Source: DAISJD01 sp036821645
GTDB taxonomy: Bacteria > Pseudomonadota > Alphaproteobacteria > ATCC43930 > CGMCC-115725
Assembly: GCA_036821645.1 (NCBI GenBank)
Contig: DAISJD010000030.1
Coordinates: 1 to 28,749, forward strand
Direction of reading: 5' to 3'
DNA: 28,749 bases
Shown piece after piece: positions 25,028 to 28,749 of the stretch. The position numbers and the translations under genes were made by a program. The notes under the pieces were generated by a model. The model did not search any database. It saw only the letters and a program-made list of their open reading frames with translations, and had not been told where the DNA came from. The stretch's first letter is position 1. Each line of letters begins with the position of its first letter.

Positions 25028-25045
25028 TGTGGATTATGGGGATAA
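25028..25045 (-). promoter_or_regulatory. Two abutting DnaA-like boxes
   Basis: TGTGGATTA and TGGGGATAA lie end to end on the plus strand; their complements TAATCCACA and TTATCCCCA each differ from TTATCCACA by one base. They precede the T-rich tract, as expected for boxes next to an unwinding element. Confidence 0.6.
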
Positions 25046-25173
25046 GTCTATTTCATCACTTTTTTTTCACCTGATTCACAGATGCACTATGATTCAATGC
25101 ACAGGCTTATAAACCGGTGGGGTAAATGAGGGTGTCGGGGATGGATTACCGACCCTGTGACTAAAAGATGGGT

Positions 25174-25202
25174 TTATCCCCAGTGCGACGAACTTATCCC
25201 CA
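25174..25202 (+). promoter_or_regulatory. Two TTATCCCCA DnaA-like boxes 20 bp apart
   Basis: TTATCCCCA occurs at 25174-25182 and 25194-25202, the same 9-mer as the reverse box at 25037-25045. The 20-bp period puts them on nearly the same face of the helix. Both lie before the preferred PPSR start codon. Confidence 0.55.
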
Positions 25203-25213
25203 GAGCAAAGGTG

Positions 25214-26047
25214 ATGGGTGTGACCAACGGACGTTTTCATTTACATCTGGTTTCCGATGCTACCGGCGAAACGGTTCATGCGTTGGCAAGGGCCTGCCTT
25301 GCTCAATTCGATGATGCGGAACCCATCGAACATATCTGGTCGATGGTACGGACCAAGGCGCAGATGGACCGAGTCATTTCGGGGATCGAGGCAACGCCGG
25401 GCGTCGTGCTTTACACCATGGTCAATGAATTGCTGCGCCGACCGTTGCAGGAATGTTGTCGACGCATGAATGTACCGGCCATCCCCGTTCTCGACCCGGC
25501 GATCGCGGCTCTTGGGGCCTATCTCGGTCGATCGGCGCGGGGGTTGCCGGGCCAGCAACACGCGATGAATCACGAGTATTTTCAGCGCATCGATGCGATG
25601 ACCTATGCCATGACCCATGATGACGGGCAGGCCAGTTGGGGATTGAACGCCGCCGACGTGATTTTGGTCGGCGTCTCGCGGACCTCTAAGACGCCGACTT
25701 GTATTTATCTTGCCAATCGCGGAATCAAGGCGGCCAATGTCCCGCTCGTGCCTGATACGCCGCTGCCATCCGAGCTTTTCTCGGCGACAAAGCCGCTTGT
25801 CGTCGGTTTGACCAATGATCCGGAACGGTTGATTGCAATCCGGCGCAATCGGATGAGTGCTTTGCATGCCGACACGGATCATTCATCCTATGTCGATGTG
25901 GATGCGGTCCAAGCCGAAGTTGCCGCTGCGCGTCGACTGTGTGCCCTGCATAAATGGCCGGTCATCGATGTGACGCGGCGCTCGATTGAAGAAACGGCAG
26001 CAGCTATCATGAAACTCTTAGCAAAGCGGCAAGGAACACCTGCATGA
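25214..26047 (+). CDS. Kinase-pyrophosphorylase, PPDK/PEP synthase regulatory protein (DUF299)
   Basis: A 277-aa bifunctional regulator that phosphorylates (ADP-dependent) and dephosphorylates (phosphate-dependent) a threonine of pyruvate phosphate dikinase or PEP synthetase. FHLHLVSDATGET opens the domain and GVSRTSKTPT (about 153-162) is the P-loop-like motif, followed by IYLANRGIKAANVPLVP. The frame starts at 25157, but the first 19 residues lack family similarity and hold two DnaA-like boxes; ATG 25214 is preferred (GTG 25220 is also possible). The stop overlaps the maf start (ATGA). First gene of the rightward run from oriC; whether the target is PPDK or PpsA cannot be decided here. Confidence 0.94.
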   Translation: MGVTNGRFHLHLVSDATGETVHALARACLAQFDDAEPIEHIWSMVRTKAQMDRVISGIEATPGVVLYTMVNELLRRPLQECCRRMNVPAIPVLDPAIAALGAYLGRSARGLPGQQHAMNHEYFQRIDAMTYAMTHDDGQASWGLNAADVILVGVSRTSKTPTCIYLANRGIKAANVPLVPDTPLPSELFSATKPLVVGLTNDPERLIAIRRNRMSALHADTDHSSYVDVDAVQAEVAAARRLCALHKWPVIDVTRRSIEETAAAIMKLLAKRQGTPA

Positions 26048-26655
26048 CGATTCCAGCACCTCCTTCTGTGATACTTGCCTCGTCAAGTACGACCCGTCTT
26101 GCCTTGTTGGAACGGGCTGGCGTCACGTTGACCGTGACGGCCCCGGATCTTGACGAACGCGCCGTCAAAACCGCCCTGTTTCAGGATGGGGTCGTGGTGG
26201 AAACCTGTGCCGAACGGCTTGCCCGCGAAAAGGCCGGGGCAATTTCCGTGGCGCATCCCGAAGCCTTGGTCATAGGCTCGGATCAGATCCTCGAATGCGA
26301 TAACCAATGGTTCGATAAGCCCCGCGATAAGAACGAGGCACGTCAGCAATTGCTGTTACTGTCGGGGCGGACCCATCGGTTGGTCAGTGCCGCCGTCGTG
26401 ATGCGCGCGGGTAAAATCGTCTGGTCTGGTTGGGATGCGGCCCATTTGCGCATGCGGGTCTTATCCGATGAATTTTTGGCCTATTATCTCGATCATGCGG
26501 GCAAGAAGATTTTGACCTCGGTCGGGGCCTATCAATTGGAAGATCTGGGCGCCCAATTATTCGAACGGGTCGATGGCGATTATTTTACCATCCTCGGCTT
26601 ACCGTTGCTGCGTCTCTTGGCGGTTTTGCGCGATGAAGGAGTATTGCCTCGGTGA
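26044..26655 (+). CDS. maf: Maf family nucleoside triphosphate pyrophosphatase
   Basis: A 203-aa Maf/HAM1-fold protein. ILASSSTTRLALLERAG (residues 10-26) is the substrate-binding S-S-S-x-R motif, ARDLDERAVK-like PDLDERAVK follows, and EALVIGSDQILE holds the catalytic Asp. DKPRDKNEARQQL and SVGAYQLEDLG are conserved. The enzymes hydrolyse dTTP/UTP or modified nucleotides to monophosphates as house-cleaning. The start overlaps the PPSR stop (ATGA) and its own stop overlaps the aroE GTG (GTGA). Substrate class (YhdE or YceF type) was not resolved. Confidence 0.94.
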   Translation: MTIPAPPSVILASSSTTRLALLERAGVTLTVTAPDLDERAVKTALFQDGVVVETCAERLAREKAGAISVAHPEALVIGSDQILECDNQWFDKPRDKNEARQQLLLLSGRTHRLVSAAVVMRAGKIVWSGWDAAHLRMRVLSDEFLAYYLDHAGKKILTSVGAYQLEDLGAQLFERVDGDYFTILGLPLLRLLAVLRDEGVLPR

Positions 26656-27518
26656 GTGAACCCATTCTTGCCGGTGTGATCGGTGCGCCGATCGGTCATT
26701 CCCGCTCGCCTATTTTGCATGGTTATTGGCTGAAACGCTATGGTATCAGCGGCGCTTATGTGCCCTTGCCGGTTCAGCCGCACAATCTCGAACGGGCCTT
26801 GCGGTCGATGGCAAGTCTGGGCTTCGTCGGGGTCAGCGTCACGGTTCCCTACAAGACCAAAGTGGCAGCGTTGGTCGATTGTCTCGATCCCGAGGCGGCT
26901 CGGGCGGGGTCCGTCAATATGGTCACGGTTCTCCCCGATGGGCGCCTCGAAGGGCGCTCGACCGATGGGTATGGCTTTCTCCAGAACCTACGCGAAGGGG
27001 CCTCGCATTGGCGGCCGGGCATGGGGCCGGTTTTGGTCATCGGCGCCGGTGGGGCTGCGCGCGCCGTCTTGGCTAGTCTGATCGCGGCCGGCGAACGCAC
27101 GATCAGAATCATCAATCGCACCGACGAAAATGCCCATGCCATGGTCGATCTGCTGGTGCGCAGTCACGCGGAACATGCGGATCTGACTTTTGTCGTGATC
27201 CCGTGGGCCGATTTGCCGCGCGCGGCCGAGGATTGTCATCTGATCGTCAATACCACGACCCTCGGCATGGTGAACCAACCGCCGTTGGATCTACCGATCC
27301 ATCATGCGGCCCCTCATGCGACGGTGACGGATATCGTCTATACCCCGCTGGAAACGAAACTTCTGGCAACGGCACGCGATCATCGGTTGGTTGGTGTCGA
27401 TGGGCTCGGCATGTTGCTGCATCAGGCGCGACCGGCTTTTGCCCGTTGGTTCGGCGTCGATCCCGAGGTGGATGGGGGCTTGAGGGCTGCGGTTTTGAAT
27501 TCGTTGATGCGACCCTGA
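26652..27518 (+). CDS. aroE: Shikimate dehydrogenase (NADP+)
   Basis: A 288-aa enzyme reducing 3-dehydroshikimate in chorismate synthesis. GAPIGHSRSPILHGYWL (11-27) has the shikimate-binding S-R-S, VTVPYK (63-68) the catalytic Lys68, and STDGYGF (103-109) the partner Asp105; most family members have NTDG here. VIGAGGAARAVL (129-140) is the NADP loop, and INRTDENA holds the cofactor-selecting Asn-Arg-Thr. GTG at 26652 overlaps the maf stop. The gene ends 4 bp before coaE. Confidence 0.96.
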   Translation: MSEPILAGVIGAPIGHSRSPILHGYWLKRYGISGAYVPLPVQPHNLERALRSMASLGFVGVSVTVPYKTKVAALVDCLDPEAARAGSVNMVTVLPDGRLEGRSTDGYGFLQNLREGASHWRPGMGPVLVIGAGGAARAVLASLIAAGERTIRIINRTDENAHAMVDLLVRSHAEHADLTFVVIPWADLPRAAEDCHLIVNTTTLGMVNQPPLDLPIHHAAPHATVTDIVYTPLETKLLATARDHRLVGVDGLGMLLHQARPAFARWFGVDPEVDGGLRAAVLNSLMRP

Positions 27519-27522
27519 TGCG

Positions 27523-28167
27523 ATGAAAATCGTCGGGTTGACCGGGTCGATCGGCATGGGCAAGAGTACGGCAGCATGGATGATGGCGCGCCTTGGTTGT
27601 CTTGTGTTCGATGCCGATGCCACGGTCCATCGCTTGATGGCGCCCGGTGGGGCAGCGGTGGCCCACATCCTCGCCGCATTCCCGAATGTGGGCGCAGCAT
27701 GTGGGGGGATCGATCGCACCCGCCTTGGGCGGGCGGTCTTCGGTCAGCCGCAGGCGCTCCGGCGGCTCGAGTCGATTCTGCATCCCTTGGTCCGTCAGGC
27801 GGAACGGAAATTTTTGGCCGACGCGGCTCGCCGCCGGGTGGCCTCTGTCGTGTTGGATATTCCGTTATTGTATGAGACGAAGGGCGAAGGACGCTGCGAC
27901 GGGGTTATGGTCGTAAGCGCACCGGGTTTTCTTCAGGCCGCCCGCGTGTTGAAACGGCCCGGCATGACGATGGACCGTTTGGCCAAGATCCGTGCGCAGC
28001 AGATGCCCGACTCCGAGAAGCGTCGGCGCACCCGTCATATCGTGCCGACGGGGCTCGGCAAGCGGTTCGCCCTTCGGCACTGCCGACACTGTCTTTCGAC
28101 GATCAAGGCGGGGCCTAGTCGGGCCTACGGCCCGCACAAGATGAGGCGATCATGGCGCACGCGGTAA
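27523..28167 (+). CDS. coaE: Dephospho-CoA kinase
   Basis: A 214-aa kinase for the last step of coenzyme A synthesis. GLTGSIGMGKST (5-16) is the Walker A, LVFDADATVHRL the CoA-site motif with the catalytic Asp, and VVLDIPLLYET the third conserved strand. RIRAQQMP-type KIRAQQMPDSEKRRR forms the lid. The last 30 or so residues (after FALRHC) are rich in Arg, Cys and His and look like a variable tail. ATG follows the aroE stop by 4 bp. The 3' end overlaps dnaQ by 16 bp. Confidence 0.95.
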   Translation: MKIVGLTGSIGMGKSTAAWMMARLGCLVFDADATVHRLMAPGGAAVAHILAAFPNVGAACGGIDRTRLGRAVFGQPQALRRLESILHPLVRQAERKFLADAARRRVASVVLDIPLLYETKGEGRCDGVMVVSAPGFLQAARVLKRPGMTMDRLAKIRAQQMPDSEKRRRTRHIVPTGLGKRFALRHCRHCLSTIKAGPSRAYGPHKMRRSWRTR

Positions 28168-28749
28168 CGATGGGCCGACGAGATGTGGCACTCGATACGG
28201 AAACGACCGGCTTCGATCCGGCCGACGGCCATCGGGTGGTCGAAGTCGCCTGCATCGAATTGATCAATTTCCTGCCGACGGGACGCGAACTGCACTTCTA
28301 TTGCAATCCCGAGCGGGACATGCCGGAAGCCGCCGAAGCGGTGCATGGCCTGTCGGAGGCTTTTTTAAAAGATAAACCGCTGTTTCAAGATCAGGCGGAT
28401 GCGTTTTTGGATTTTATGGGGGATGCGACGCTCGTTGCCCATAATGCCGATTTCGACGTGCGGTTTCTTCAGGCTGAACTCGTGCGCTGCCGCAGGCCGA
28501 AATTGACCGTGCCCGTGATCGATACGTTGGCCCTGGCGCGTCAGAAGTTTCCGGGGTCCCCCGCCAGTCTCGACGCGCTCTGTCGGCGGTTCTCGATCGA
28601 TCTCAGCGACCGCACCAAGCATGGCGCCTTGATCGATACGCGGCTCTTGGCCAAGGTCTATCTGGAACTGATGGGGGGCCAGCAACCGGATCTGGGCTTG
28701 GCCGTGGTGCGCAAAGGGATGAGTGCTGTGGCGGCGGCAAAACGTACCC
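28152..28749 (+). CDS. dnaQ: DNA polymerase III subunit epsilon (N-terminal part, cut by window end)
   Basis: The frame is open from ATG 28152 to the window end (199 complete codons). It is a DEDDh 3'-5' exonuclease: VALDTETTGF is ExoI, LVAHNADFDVRFL is ExoII, and KHGALIDTRLLAKVYLEL is ExoIII with the catalytic His and Asp. This is the proofreading subunit of the replicase. AGGCG precedes the start; an internal ATG at 28170 is an alternative. Its beginning overlaps coaE by 16 bp, as often seen in alphaproteobacteria. The C-terminal polymerase-binding segment lies outside the window. Confidence 0.95.
   Translation, partial: MAHAVTMGRRDVALDTETTGFDPADGHRVVEVACIELINFLPTGRELHFYCNPERDMPEAAEAVHGLSEAFLKDKPLFQDQADAFLDFMGDATLVAHNADFDVRFLQAELVRCRRPKLTVPVIDTLALARQKFPGSPASLDALCRRFSIDLSDRTKHGALIDTRLLAKVYLELMGGQQPDLGLAVVRKGMSAVAAAKRT

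Larger units (their letters stand above)
24779..25213. other. oriC: Probable chromosomal replication origin (oriC)
   Basis: This 435-bp gap lies between hemE (leftward) and the PPSR gene (rightward), the known position of the Caulobacter origin. It contains an exact DnaA box TTATTCACA (minus strand, 24882-24890), one-mismatch boxes at 24915-24923, 25028-25036, 25037-25045, 25072-25080, 25174-25182 and 25194-25202, an AT-rich tract around 25045-25110, and five GANTC sites between 24912 and 25095. Transcription diverges from it and parABS is nearby. No TTAA-N7-TTAA CtrA site was seen. Confidence 0.85.

Noticed and set aside
1..28749. tRNA or rRNA genes, CRISPR arrays, insertion sequences, prophage genes
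   Set aside because: None recognised by eye; all long open frames without a call are shadows of housekeeping genes. A tRNAscan or IS search could still find small elements that I missed.

Overview
The window is a chromosomal segment of an alphaproteobacterium, most like the Rhodospirillales group (an inference from gene content and order; no search was run). It carries the conserved alphaproteobacterial origin neighbourhood: leuS-lptE-holA, parB-parA-rsmG-mnmG-mnmE, rho-hemJ-hemH-hemE, a probable replication origin, then the divergent run PPSR-maf-aroE-coaE-dnaQ. Most genes are GC-rich, while the stretch from about 20.6 to 23.7 kb (rho, hemJ, hemH) is clearly richer in AT.

Layout. 1-339 is the C-terminal end of an unrecognised proline-rich protein. 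415-942 is an L,D-transpeptidase. On the minus strand from 7.0 to 0.9 kb lie a porin with its own terminator, a PAPS-type sulfotransferase, cysD, cysNC and yggS; the last three are joined by TGATG stop/start overlaps. This block can make PAPS and use it, but no reductive sulfate gene is visible. 7.0-7.6 kb is a gap of about 600 bp. From 7.6 to 12.5 kb on the plus strand come a DUF3576 lipoprotein, leuS, lptE and holA. From 18.5 to 12.5 kb on the minus strand come a thioredoxin-like [2Fe-2S] ferredoxin, mnmE, mnmG, rsmG, parA and parB, mostly overlapping. A long YyaL-type thioredoxin-domain gene (plus) meets rho (minus) at a perfect bidirectional terminator. hemE, hemH, hemJ and rho run leftward from the origin; PPSR, maf, aroE, coaE and dnaQ (cut by the window end) run rightward with overlapping ends.

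Most notable non-coding signals: two perfect parS sites (TGTTTCACGTGAAACA), one in rsmG and one in mnmE, both read as the peptide VSRET. The mnmE copy is the centre of a 36-bp perfect palindrome inside the coding sequence. The hemE-PPSR gap holds one exact and several near-consensus DnaA boxes, an AT-rich tract and five GANTC (CcrM-type) sites in 184 bp; this is the Caulobacter-type oriC position. Together with parABS it makes the window an origin/segregation region. Several uncatalogued hairpins (mnmE-mnmG gap, hemJ-rho leader, hemE-hemH gap) are also recorded. No rRNA, tRNA, CRISPR array, insertion sequence or prophage gene was seen.
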